Shown here: positions 23,271 to 33,219 of the stretch, piece by piece | How positions within the stretch are numbered: the first letter of the stretch is position 1 | Layout of the letters: each line of letters starts with the position of its first letter | DNA from: Paratinospora sagittata | Lineage: Eukaryota; Streptophyta; Magnoliopsida; Ranunculales; Menispermaceae | Length of the DNA stretch: 64,000 bases | Assembly (NCBI GenBank): GCA_035771175.1 | Contig: CM069606.1 | Span: 27,547,816-27,611,815 of the forward strand | Direction of reading: 5' to 3' | Notes under the pieces: model-generated | The model's input: the letters and a program-made list of their open reading frames with translations, nothing else | What the model was told of the DNA's origin: nothing | Databases searched by the model: none | Position numbers and translations under genes: made by a program

Positions 23271-26200
23271 TCAGGGAACGAGGCAATGGATACACAAATC
23301 AACAGTTGCCCTTCTCAAGGCACAACTCCGAGCTCTATCCCTTGGCAATGAAACCAACTCACTAGCATTATACCCTCTCAAAGTACATGATGTTCCAGTC
23401 ATATCTGAATTCCCAATAGTTTTTCTTAATGACCTTCCTGGTCTACCTCCAGTTATGGAATTCGATTTTGAGATCAACCTCATACCTGGGACAGGGCCTA
23501 CCTCTATTCCACCATACAGAATGTCAAATGTCGAACTGGTCGAATTAGACAAACAACTTAAGGAATTAGAGAGTAATGGCTTCATCCGAAAGAGTTCATC
23601 ACCCTGGGGCGCTCCAGTTCTGTTTGTTCGCAAAAAAGATGGTTCGTTACGACTTTGCATCGATTATCGCAAGTTGAATAACGTCACCATCAAGAACAGA
23701 TATCCGTTGCCCAGGATCGATGACTTGTTCGACCAACTTAGAGATGCCAAATACTTCTCTAAGATTGATTTACAGTCCCGTTATCACCAACTCCGGATCC
23801 GAGAGTCAGACATCACCAAGACGGCGTTCAGAACTCGGTACGGTCATTACGAGTTCTTAGTTATGCCGTTCGGTCTAACAAATTCACTTGCTGCATTCAT
23901 GGATTTGATGAATCGCATATTCAGGTTATACTTAAACCGATTTGTGGTGGTCTTTGTGGACGACATCTTGATATATTCCTCAATCGAGGAAGACCATAAA
24001 ATACATTTGAAGATAGTCCTCCACACCTTGAGAAGCCACCAACTGTATGCAAAGTTGAGTAAGTGCGAATTTTGGGCAAAGAGAGTTCAATTCCTAGGCC
24101 ATGTGGTTTCAGGCAATGGCATTGAGGTAGAACCTTCTAAGGTTGAAGCAGTTTTAAACTGGAAGCAGCCTACCACTGTTACTCAGATTAGGAGTTTTCT
24201 TGGTTTGGCTGGCTATTACATACGCTTCATCAAGGACTTCTCAAAGATTGTTGAACCTATGACCAAGCTCACTCGAAAAGACGTGCGATTTATCTGGAAT
24301 CCCGCCTGTGAAGCATCATTTGAGGAATTGAAGAAACGCCTCACGACAGCACCTGTACTTATCACTCCAAGAAATGCAATTGGCTTTTCATTATACACCG
24401 ACGCCTCTCTCCAAGGCTTAGGTGCCGTGCTAATGCAAGAAGGCCAAGTGGTTGCATATGCATCCGGACAACTGAAGATTCATGAGGGTAATTACCCAAT
24501 GCATGACTTGGAACTTGCAGCTGTCGTATTTGCACTGAAGTTATGGCTTCATTACCTATACGACGAACGGTTTGAGGTCTTCTCGAATCACAAGAGTCTT
24601 AAGTACATATACACTCAGAGAGACCTTAACCTCCGCCAAAGACGATGGTTGGAATTCTTGAAAGATTATGACTTTCAACTCCAGTACCATCCCGAAAAGG
24701 CTAATGTTGTGGCCGATGCCCTGAGTAGAAAATCTTATGTTGCTTGCACTCTTAACTACGAAATGGGGAAGTTGGCTACAGAGTTGGAGAACTTTAACCT
24801 ACAGCTGAACGTCGAAGGACCAAGACCACGACTCTCTCAATTATCAGTCAACTCTGAGCTCGTTCGAAAGATTTCAGCCGCTCAAGCCAATGACCCTATG
24901 TTAATGGAGAAACGAGACCTTCTACTCAGCGGCCAGGACCTTCCTCATTGGTCGGTCTCTAGAGATGGCACCGTTTGCTATAAAAAACGTCTCTGCTTAC
25001 CGAACGATCCTGAGGTTTGTAAAGAAATGCTTACTGAGATGCACTGTTCGAGGTACGCTATGCATCCTGGGGGTGACAAGATGTACACGGATGTCAAGCG
25101 ACAATTCTGGTTTTCTGGAATGAAGAAGGAAATTGCAGACTTCGTTGCTCGATGTCTCGTTTGCCAGCAAGTCAAGGCAGAACGAAGACTTCCCTCTGGA
25201 CTTCTTCAGCCGTTACCTATTGGAGAATGGAAATGGGAGAACATCGCAATGGATTTTGTCACAGCCTTACCTCGAAACAATAAAGGGCAAGATGCTATCT
25301 GGGTAATCATTGACAGACTTACAAAGCCTGCACACTTCTTGCCAATAAAGTTCTTAGATAATCCCGCCAAACTTGCAGAACTCTATGAAAGAGAGATCGT
25401 ACGCCTTCATGGCATACCACTCACGATCGTCTCTGATCGAGACCCTCGATTCACATCCAACTTTTGGAAAAGCTTCCAGAATAGAATGGGTTCTAAGATC
25501 ACTATGAGCACAGCCTTCCATCCTCAGACTGATGGGCAGTCAGAGCGGCTTATCCAAATCTTAGAAGACATGTTACGCTGCTGCATTTTGGACTTTAATG
25601 ACGGATGGGCAAAGTATTTGCATCTAGCTGAGTTTGCATACAACAATAGCTACCAAACAAGTATCGGCATGGCACCATACGAGGCTCTCTATGGTCGGCC
25701 TTGCAGATCTCTGGTATGCTGGTTAGATATGGCAGATGGACCGCAGTTAGGCCATGAACTAGTTCAAGAGACTTCTGAGAAGATCACACTAGTAAAGGAA
25801 CGACTTCGCGTTGCGCAAAGTCGACAGAAGAGCTATGCTGACAAGCGGAGACAACCTCTAGAATTTGATAAGGGGGACTTTGTTTTTCTGAAAGTCCAGC
25901 CCACAAGAGGTGTCAAACGCTTTGGCATCAAAGGAAAACTCTCCCCGCGATATATCGGTCCATTTCAGATCATTGAACGTATTGGCAAACTTGCTTATCG
26001 TCTGTCCCTTCTATTGTCCATGCCTAAGGTTCATGACGTTTTTCATGCATCTATGCTTCGCAAGTATCGTCCAGATCCTTCGCATATCATCCCTTTGGTC
26101 GAGGTTCGGGTTGAGGAAGGAAATACGTATCAGGAGAAAGCAATCCAGATTTTAGATCGAAAAACTCAAGAACTACGACGACGTAGCATACCACTTGTGA

Positions 26201-26298
26201 AAGTGCTCTTGGATCACCACGGTGTAAAGGAAGCAACATGGGAACTAGAAGCAACAATTAAACAGAAATACCCTGAATTATTTTCTAGTACCAACTGA
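23218..26298 (+). CDS. pol: Reverse transcriptase - RNase H - integrase - chromodomain polyprotein, copy I (open frame)
   Basis: One open frame of 1026 codons holds almost the whole pol. The first Met is only the first in frame; homology starts near residue 20. Reverse transcriptase spans about residues 80-290 with the FVDD catalytic box at 246-249. RNase H carries D395 (YTDAS), E432 and D500, but the third acidic residue is N457 (FSNHKSL, codon 24586-24588) where copy II has D. The integrase has a zinc finger H609, H616, C646, C649 and the catalytic triad D679, D740, E776 with 35 residues between the last two. A GPF-type C-terminal domain and a chromodomain-like tail ([13 protein letters not shown]...[18 protein letters not shown], about 975-1020) place it in the chromovirus branch, probably Tekay/Del-like. 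It would act in cytoplasmic particles and at integration. Without upstream gag, protease or primer site it is probably inactive. Confidence 0.9.
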   Translation: MYEEASSVNLAYRRVGKLQGTRQWIHKSTVALLKAQLRALSLGNETNSLALYPLKVHDVPVISEFPIVFLNDLPGLPPVMEFDFEINLIPGTGPTSIPPYRMSNVELVELDKQLKELESNGFIRKSSSPWGAPVLFVRKKDGSLRLCIDYRKLNNVTIKNRYPLPRIDDLFDQLRDAKYFSKIDLQSRYHQLRIRESDITKTAFRTRYGHYEFLVMPFGLTNSLAAFMDLMNRIFRLYLNRFVVVFVDDILIYSSIEEDHKIHLKIVLHTLRSHQLYAKLSKCEFWAKRVQFLGHVVSGNGIEVEPSKVEAVLNWKQPTTVTQIRSFLGLAGYYIRFIKDFSKIVEPMTKLTRKDVRFIWNPACEASFEELKKRLTTAPVLITPRNAIGFSLYTDASLQGLGAVLMQEGQVVAYASGQLKIHEGNYPMHDLELAAVVFALKLWLHYLYDERFEVFSNHKSLKYIYTQRDLNLRQRRWLEFLKDYDFQLQYHPEKANVVADALSRKSYVACTLNYEMGKLATELENFNLQLNVEGPRPRLSQLSVNSELVRKISAAQANDPMLMEKRDLLLSGQDLPHWSVSRDGTVCYKKRLCLPNDPEVCKEMLTEMHCSRYAMHPGGDKMYTDVKRQFWFSGMKKEIADFVARCLVCQQVKAERRLPSGLLQPLPIGEWKWENIAMDFVTALPRNNKGQDAIWVIIDRLTKPAHFLPIKFLDNPAKLAELYEREIVRLHGIPLTIVSDRDPRFTSNFWKSFQNRMGSKITMSTAFHPQTDGQSERLIQILEDMLRCCILDFNDGWAKYLHLAEFAYNNSYQTSIGMAPYEALYGRPCRSLVCWLDMADGPQLGHELVQETSEKITLVKERLRVAQSRQKSYADKRRQPLEFDKGDFVFLKVQPTRGVKRFGIKGKLSPRYIGPFQIIERIGKLAYRLSLLLSMPKVHDVFHASMLRKYRPDPSHIIPLVEVRVEEGNTYQEKAIQILDRKTQELRRRSIPLVKVLLDHHGVKEATWELEATIKQKYPELFSSTN

Positions 26299-26395
26299 TG
26301 ATGTGATACATTGTATTATTTTCACTTATCAATCACAAGATGAAACATTGTTTACACCTATCTTGATCCATTGTTTCACTTCAATAACTACGCAG

Positions 26396-26503
26396 ATGTC
26401 TGAAAATAATATCAATGGATATAGTGATGCACACATGCAGTGGCCTCCTTATCCACCTGTGGCTACTTCTCAAGCCGATAACCCTCATAACTACTTGACT
26501 TGA
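26396..26503 (+). CDS. Short conserved 3' ORF after pol, copy I (35 codons)
   Basis: The frame starts MSENNINGYSDAHMQW and ends at TGA 26501-26503, about 100 bp after the pol stop. The second internal region has the same frame with a few substitutions (D to E, P to Q, Q to E, A to V, N to H) and no stop or indel. The decayed chromovirus at 50199 has a longer ORF starting in the same place with a similar MSGDYN start. Whether it is translated is unknown; it may instead be a conserved 3' untranslated region. Confidence 0.4.
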   Translation: MSENNINGYSDAHMQWPPYPPVATSQADNPHNYLT

Positions 26504-26524
26504 TTTCGAGGGCGAAATCCCTTT

Positions 26525-26537
26525 AAGGGGGGTAGAG
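26525..26537 (+). other. Polypurine tract, copy I
   Basis: AAGGGGGGTAGAG lies directly before the LTR start TGTAATACCC. This is the expected plus-strand primer position. An identical tract lies at 36346-36358. Confidence 0.85.
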
Positions 26538-26587
26538 TGTAATACCCTGTAATTCACAAAAAAAAAAAAAAAATTACTATTTGGGCA

Positions 26588-26792
26588 ACGCCAGAACGTT
26601 CAGGCGCATTACAGAACGTTCAGGCGCATGACAGAACGTTCAGGCGCATGCCAGAACGTTCAGGCGCAAGGCATGCTAGAACGTTCAGGCGCATGCCAAA
26701 ACGTACAGGCGCATGCCAGAACGTTCAGACGCATGCCAGAACGTACAGGCGCATGCCAGAACGTTCAGGCGCATGCCCGAACGTTCAGGGGC
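26588..26792 (+). repeat. 20-bp minisatellite, middle LTR (about 10 copies)
   Basis: The same unit as in the left LTR (CCAGAACGTTCAGGCGCATG), at what looks like the unexpanded size. It ends about 10 bp upstream of the TATA box. Confidence 0.9.
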
Positions 26793-26802
26793 AAAAAATC
26801 TC

Positions 26803-26809
26803 TATATAA
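26803..26809 (+). promoter_or_regulatory. LTR TATA box (TATATAA)
   Basis: AATCTCTATATAAGAAACC sits between the minisatellite and the transcribed part of the LTR. It is intact here, so this LTR is the best candidate promoter for internal region II. Confidence 0.7.
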
Positions 26810-26918
26810 GAAACCTCATCATTTCTCATTCCTCACACCAAGTCACATTCTCTTGTGAAATTCTTCTCCTTTCCACGCATTCTAAGTTTTTGAGACTCTC
26901 TGTCCGAGACTCTCGGTA

Positions 26919-27008
26919 CGGTGCAACAAAATTCTGTCCGGAGGAAAGCGCTAGATCTGAAAGCGGTGCAACGAAGTTCTGTCCGGAGGAAAGCGCCAGA
27001 TCTGAAAG
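26919..27008 (+). repeat. 45-bp tandem duplication in LTR
   Basis: Two adjacent copies (26919-26963, 26964-27008) of a unit beginning CGGTGCAAC and containing TCTGTCCGGAGGAAAGCGC. The right LTR also has two copies (about 36814-36903). The LTR fragment at 21819-23019 has one, so the duplication separates LTR subtypes. Confidence 0.8.
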
Positions 27009-27590
27009 AAGAAGTTTTATCTGAAGGTGGGGAATGAAATATAGGTTTGCGTGTTTCATAACTTTTATTAATGTTTACATTCAATTATTATTATGTCTAC
27101 TATTTATTTACACTGCATTATGTCATATACTGTTTATACTGCCGCACTTATGCCTGTATATTTTGAATTCATGTATTGCACTGTTATAATGCCGGATTTG
27201 TGGTCAATCTAACTCAACTAGACTCGGTCTTGTCCTCAGTAACTTTAAATAGTGAACAGGAGGCAGTGGGCTGCTCTAGGCGATTGGTATTTAAGCAGAC
27301 CTTGTGTCTCACCTCTCAACTGGGGACTGATCTAGTTGGTCTTATTGAAAGCTATCAGCTTATACAGTAATACTGAATGTCCTAATCTTGCACGTCGTGA
27401 TACCGACCCTAATAAGGATCACCAGACGTTGCCAAAGTTAATCTAAATGTCAAGAAAGACTAGACCAGTAGACTAGACCAGTTCATGCATTGGCATCATA
27501 CATATCACCACCTAGGGACGTATATGGTTTATGACTCATAGAATAGTTAGGAGCATTGCTCACTATTCATTACATTTCTCTGGAGAGGGA

Positions 27591-28628
27591 CGTACATGAG
27601 AACCCGGCTACACCCAGGGAGGGACATCAGTACGTGAATCCAGAGCATCGTTCCTGTACGTGAATTCAGGCGATGTACGTTCATCAAACCATTACGAGAC
27701 GGTGTCATGCATACATTCATATTGATTGATTATGATGCTCATATGTGTATTTAAGATATTTGATATTGAAGTATGCTTTATTAATTGTTATACTAATGCA
27801 CTATTTACTCACTGAGCGCGTTAAGCTCACTCCATTATTATCCAATCTTTCACAGGAAATTAGGGTGGACTGGGTGCAGGTTATGGGGCCGATATTTTGT
27901 ACCCTTTGTATGATTCATTGGGGATTTTGGGAGTATGTTCCCTTGACCATTTTATGTTCAAAAGTATTCTGAATAAAATGAAATCAGATTTGTACGGTGT
28001 GTATCGTATTTCTGCTGCGCACTCTGTTGTTACCATTGTAATTGTTTCAAATGTGCGCCCCGTCCGAGAGTGTACCGCCGGTTAAGGCGCGTCCGGGCGG
28101 GGAGTGACACGTTCATGAGAGCCCGGCTACACCCGGGGAGGGACATCAGTACGTGAATCCAGAGCATCGTTCCTGTACGTGAATTCAGGCGATGTACGTT
28201 CATCAAACCATTACGAGACGGTGTCATGCATACATTCATATTGATTGATTATGATGCTCACATGTGTATTTAAGATATTTAATATTGAAGTATGCTTTAT
28301 TAATTGTTATACTAATGCACTATTTACCCACTGAGCGCGTTAAGCTCACTCCATTATTATCCAATCTTTCACAAGAATTTCGGGTGGACTGGGTGCAGGT
28401 TATGGGGCCCACATTTTGTTCCCTTTGTATGATTCATTGGGGATTTTGGGAGTATGTTCCCTTGACCGTTTCATGTACAAAAGTATTCTGAATTAAATGA
28501 AATCAGATTTGTATTGTGTGTACCGTATTTCCGCTGCGCACTCTGTTGTTACCATTGTAATTGTTCCAAATGTGCGCCCCGTCCGTGAGTGTACCGCCGG
28601 TTTAGGCGCGTCCGGGCGGGGTGTGACA
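27591..28628 (+). repeat. 519-bp tandem duplication of the LTR 3' end
   Basis: 27591-28109 begins CGTACATGAGAACCCGG and ends GGGGAGTGACA. 28110-28628 begins CGTTCATGAGAGCCCGG and ends GGGGTGTGACA. Both are 519 bp with few differences, so the U5 end of this LTR is present twice before the primer-binding site. Confidence 0.9.
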
Positions 28629-28633
28629 TTTAA

Positions 28634-28645
28634 TGGAATCAGAGC
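28634..28645 (+). other. Primer-binding site (initiator-Met tRNA type)
   Basis: TGGAATCAGAGC lies 5 bp after the LTR end. It differs at one base from TGGTATCAGAGC, the complement of the 3' end of plant initiator methionine tRNA and the common primer site of plant chromoviruses. It is the only primer site found on this strand in the composite. Confidence 0.85.
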
Positions 28646-29371
28646 GTACGGTCCACGGCCCGCCCAAGTCCACCAAATTAGGGGAAGAAAAATTTTATTA
28701 GATATATATATCTCTAGAACTATATATACATATGTCAATTATATATAGTTGAGATTTGTATTAAATATATATATCTAGAAAACTATATGATTTTTATATA
28801 GTTTGATTTAAATATACATATAGTCATGATTTATTAGAAACTATATGTGTAGTTATGATTGAATATATGTATCTATATACCTTAGTGTATATAAGGTACG
28901 TAGATAAAAAATAAAAAAAAAATTTGGAAAAAAAAAAAAAAATGAAAAAATTTTATTTGATATATCTAAAACTATATATATATGAATTATATATATAGTT
29001 AAGATTTGGATTAAAAACAACTATATATGATTTTTATATAGTTTAATTTCAAATATATATATATAGTTGATTTATGGAAACTATAGTTATCATTAAATAT
29101 GTCTATACATTCATATGTGAATACGACATATATACATATTTCAAATAGTTGATTTTTGGAAACTATATATAGTTATGATTAAATATGTCTATACATTCAT
29201 ATGTGAATACGACATATATACATCAAATCACTAATGAAGAAAATTTCATGATGGTATAAACATCAAAAGAAAACTCGAAAATAATGTCTAGCAGACAAGG
29301 CATAAATCTTAAAAATATTAGGAATATATTTTGTGTCTTTCACACAAATTTATTTTCCTTTCAGCAAAAGA
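28646..29371 (+). other. AT-rich leader of internal region II
   Basis: No gene is seen. The leader is dominated by TATATA/ATATAGTT runs and poly-A. Two direct copies of about 82 bp (about 29066-29147 and 29148-29231) share AAATATGTCTATACATTCAT and GTGAATACGACATATATAC. It ends with TTTATTTTCCTTTCAG (AG at 29363-29364), a convincing 3' splice-site-like sequence eight bases before the next ATG. Confidence 0.6.
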
Positions 29372-30642
29372 ATGGCCTCAAGGGAAGGAACGACTTCCAC
29401 TAGCCGGGAACCAATTCCCACTAGACTAACGGAATTGTCCAAAAGAGAGGTTATGACCATGAGGAGCATCGACAATAAAGATCTCTGCCTCCGCCCAATC
29501 CTTGACGACAAACTCGCAACATTGGATTGGTTAAATATAACCAAAGTTGAGGGACAAGTCTCTTACAACCTGGTCAGATCCTTCTACGAAACCATGAATT
29601 ACGTAGGACTTCCAGAATAGGGAATCAGCCCTGTATTGGAGACAACAGTTATGGGGATAAAAATTTCTATCAACGTCGAACTTATTGCTCGACTTTTGGA
29701 GATTCCGATTGAGGAAAGGATTATTGATCCACATGAACCCCAGACAGTTGCAAAGATCGTAGAATCTAATGAACAATTGTTCAATTTCCTCACCAAAGAG
29801 CCATACACTCAATCAACGTACACCAGCCTCCCAAACAATCATCTTAAGCCATCTCTTGCCGGCCTTGGAAAGATAGTATACGACAACATCTTGCCAGAAA
29901 GGGGGACTAGTGGCACTATGTCAAGGGCCCAACTCCTTGTGTTGTATTGCATAAAGAAGAAAATAAAGGTCTCCCTACCACACATCATCATCCAACAAAT
30001 GTTGAGGGTGATACAAAACCCTTTGAGAAAGGAATACCTCGGTTACGGAGTCTTGATCATGAGGATGCTATACGAAGCAAACATCAACACTTTTGATGGG
30101 ACTTCGAAGCAGATCACAGAGTCGGTCAGAGCATCTTCTATCTTCAAGATATATGCCACGAGGGGAGGGGTAACTGACGAGGAAGTATTCGGCATGACAT
30201 TAGGAAATGCCAAATGAATGAGAGACAAACATGGACGTTGTCTTCGACGAAGTCGACGCAAGATTCCTGTCAGGAAAGTACCAAATAATGAGACAAACCA
30301 GAATCCTACGGGGTTCCAATTAGGGGATCCCCGTACAATCGAAACAACTACCCCTCACTTATGAATCACCCGTACAACCAACACTTTCCCCCAATGCCAA
30401 TGACCTACCCGCCATCTATGGGACAATCGAGCCATCAACCACCAATGGGCCAATCAACTAATCTTTATGAACGGTTAAATGAAATGACGTCCAATATTGC
30501 TGAAATGAGAGAGACTCAAAATAATATCTTAACGCGTATGCAAAACCCCGAAGTAGAGCGAGCAAACTCTCAACCATCCGTTCGTAGTTGTTCTGTACCT
30601 AACAGGAGATCTAGAAGGAGCAGTAGTAGGCAGGAAAATTGA
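29372..30642 (+). pseudogene. Extra sense ORF upstream of gag, copy II, broken
   Basis: The start MASREGTTSTSREPIPTRLT at 29372 follows an acceptor-like CAG. The frame covers 82 codons to an in-frame TAG (29618-29620), then continues in the same frame to a TGA at 30215-30217 where copy I has Arg. A deletion of about 330 bp near 30310 (relative to 19070-19385) shifts the frame, and the coiled-coil-like tail with a Ser/Arg-rich end is read from 30361 to 30642. The central part resembles plant proteins labelled putative plant transposon protein (LLEIPIEERIIDP, SRAQLLVLYCIKKKIKVSLP). No known catalytic motif was seen. It sits in the same sense as gag-pol, so it is probably an element-encoded accessory protein. 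Confidence 0.72.
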
Positions 30643-31425
30643 TTATTGGCATTGTAAACTTTCCTTTGATATATATGAATGAAATTGTTTTGTTTAAAGA
30701 CTATCTTTGGTGGGCCGCCTTACAACCATTTTTTCTTTTGTATCACTAACTTTGGAGTGGTATGGGACACAACAAAATTGGGGGATACTAAATAAAATGT
30801 GGAAGTAAGAAAACCCATGACCTTGTGTGAAATGAAACATTTGGAGAAAGTTGCATTACTAATATTATCACTAAGTTTACACGGTATGGGACGAGTAAAT
30901 TTAGACGATACTATTAGTAAACTTCTATTCAGCCAATGTTTTTAGAGACCGTGTTCATACAACTTAACTTGGTTGACACCTTTATTACTAAATTCATGTG
31001 GTATGGGACACATGAACTTGGATAATAATTGAAAAGACTAAGAGTAAGCGTCTGAATGCATAAGCTTGCGATAGAACGTTAGCTCAGGCTATTTACGGAG
31101 GCAAATCTTAGAATTCTTATGACTCGTATGGATTTTCAATGAAATATATGTATGTTCACAAATACCAAAAAGAAATCATTTGAAATACTTGCACAATTTT
31201 GTACTTATTATCTAAACATTCTAACCTTGTTTGTTTCTACACCATGGCCACACATACGAGATATATAAGATTCTTTGATTCCTCAACAACAACTCTACAC
31301 TCTACTTAGAAAAATAGGTGATTTTAATATTACAGTACTCTCGAAATTGTTGCTGAGCATACTATAACATTATACTTGCCTACAGTTTCGTAATCTTGTT
31401 TTATTTTCTCCTTGCCAGTGAGAAA
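30643..31425 (+). other. Conserved non-coding spacer between extra ORF and gag (possible intron), copy II
   Basis: It matches 19711-20495 with few changes, including the donor-like ATT|GTAAAC (30654), the three TATGGGAC-type repeats, and a pyrimidine tract with CAG ending at 31418 (TTTTCTCCTTGCCAG). The candidate intron is 765 nt here against 767 nt in copy I. Confidence 0.5.
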
Positions 31426-33219
31426 ATGCGAACAAGAAAGAGAGGAAGGCCATGTACTGTTCGTCCTACAGTGGAGGCACCTCCTGAGATTCAGGAACCG
31501 ACGCCTCCGACAACAGCACAGGCCACACCCAACACTGCCACTACATCTGGGCAGGCAATACCACCCCCACCCGCACCCTTTGCCATGCCTTCAAGCATTG
31601 AAACCTTCTTCGCTGGATTTATTGAGGTGATGAAGGCCACTGTTCAAATTGCCGTTCGTGAGACTGCAGCCAGTCAGGTTGCCACGGTTCAAGCACCTGT
31701 AAAATTTGGGTCGGAAGCTCAAACCGATCAGATTACTAAATACAAGCGGCTACAACCTCTTACTTTCGATGGCACCATTGATCCTGATGAGGTGCAAAAG
31801 TGGCTGGATGAGTCAAAGAAGGCTCTTGATGCCATGGGAGTCGATGAGACTCGCAAAATTCCACTAGCGACCTACCAACTTGTTGGTGGAGCAAACAAAT
31901 GGTGGATCACAGTGAAAGAAGACCCATGAGTCAACATAGCAGATATGACTTGGCAACAGTTCGAGTCAATGTTTATTTATGAATATTTTCCCAGTGCGGT
32001 GACGAAGCAGAAGCGACGGGATTTCACTAAGTTATACCAAGGCACCATGACCGTCAGAGAATATGCTGGAAAATTCAAAGAATTATCCGTCTACTCTCTC
32101 TCCACCATCTCAACAGAGCGAGATAAGACTGAGAAATTTTATAATGGCCTTCGCCATGACATTCGGCAAGCCTTATCAATCTTGGATCTCAAGATTTACA
32201 AAGAGGTTGTTGACAAAGCCATGAGCTTTGAACAAGAGAAGCTCTTACAGGAACAGCGAATGAATAAGGGCAAACGGCTTGCAACGTTTTCCCAACAAGG
32301 CTTGCAACAGGGCAACAAGAAAAAACCCTACTACAATCAAAACCCAGCCCTCCCAGCCCCGGTTTCGAAGAATGAGGCCACAACACCTGCGGCTGAACCT
32401 TCTAACCCTAATCATCAGGGTTTTCGAAATCATGCCCGCGGAGGTCGTTATGGAAGAGGTGGCCGTCGAAACGGCAATGGCAGAGGTGGTGGTCAACACC
32501 ACATTCAGCATGGCCAGCAGAACAATCAGCATGGCCAACAGAACCATCCGCAGTATCATCCGACATGTTTCAACTGCGGCCAGAATGGCCATGTAAAACA
32601 TCTTTGTCTGCACCTTCAGCAACCTATTCCGGCTATTCCAGTCCAACAAGCACCACCTGCTGCTAATGCCCAACCCAGGCAGAACCAGCAGAACCAGCAG
32701 AACCAGGGTCAACGAAATCAGGGCCGAGTATTTGCCATCGCTCAACATCCCCTACCAGACAACAATGCCGTCGAAGGTACCTTTCCTTTGTTCAATACAA
32801 TGGTGCATGTTTTGTTTGATTCAGGTGCTACGCATTCTTTTATATCATCAGCATTGGTAAGACATTTAGGCCTGCATCCTGAACCCACAAACATCACACT
32901 CCATGTCACATCATCGCTCAGATCTGGTGCTGACGTCAACTTGCAGTGTTCTCGATGTGAGCTTCGAATGTCCGAACATATAATATATGCCTATCTTTTT
33001 GTGATGGATTTTGAAGACTTCGACATCATCCTCGGCATGGAGTGCCTAACACTACTGAATGCAAAGATCGAATGTATGAAGAAGCAAGTTCAGTTAACCT
33101 TGCCTACAGGAGAGTTGGTAAGCTTCAGGGAACGAGGCAATGGATACACAAATCAACAGTTGCCCTTCTCAAGGCACAACTCCGAGCTCTATCCCTTGGC
33201 AATGAAACCAACTCACTAG
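31426..33219 (+). pseudogene. gag: gag-protease region of chromovirus, copy II, broken
   Basis: The ATG at 31426 opens a frame with the retrotransposon gag core. It is stopped by TGA at 31927-31929 where copy I has Arg. From 31945 a 424-codon frame covers the rest of gag (YFPS, LYQGTMTVREYAGKFKELS), a Gln/Gly/Arg-rich linker, a perfect CCHC knuckle (CFNCGQNGHVKHLC, about 32566-32607) and the retropepsin with its active site intact (LFDSGATHSF, Asp codon 32818-32820). The later ILGMEC replaces the usual ILGMDW. The frame ends at 33219 because the reverse transcriptase lies one base out of phase, the same offset as in copy I. Products would be capsid, nucleocapsid and protease. Confidence 0.85.

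Larger units (their letters stand above)
26538..28628 (+). mobile_element. Middle (shared) LTR of the composite
   Basis: It starts TGTAATACCCTG after a polypurine tract and ends GTGTGACA before a primer-binding site, so it serves as the 3' LTR of internal region I and the 5' LTR of internal region II. It is longer than the right LTR because its last 519 bp are duplicated in tandem (27591-28109 and 28110-28628). U3 holds about 10 minisatellite units, then a TATA box. In the stretch around 27130-27310 it differs from the right LTR at about 5 positions in 190. Confidence 0.9.
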
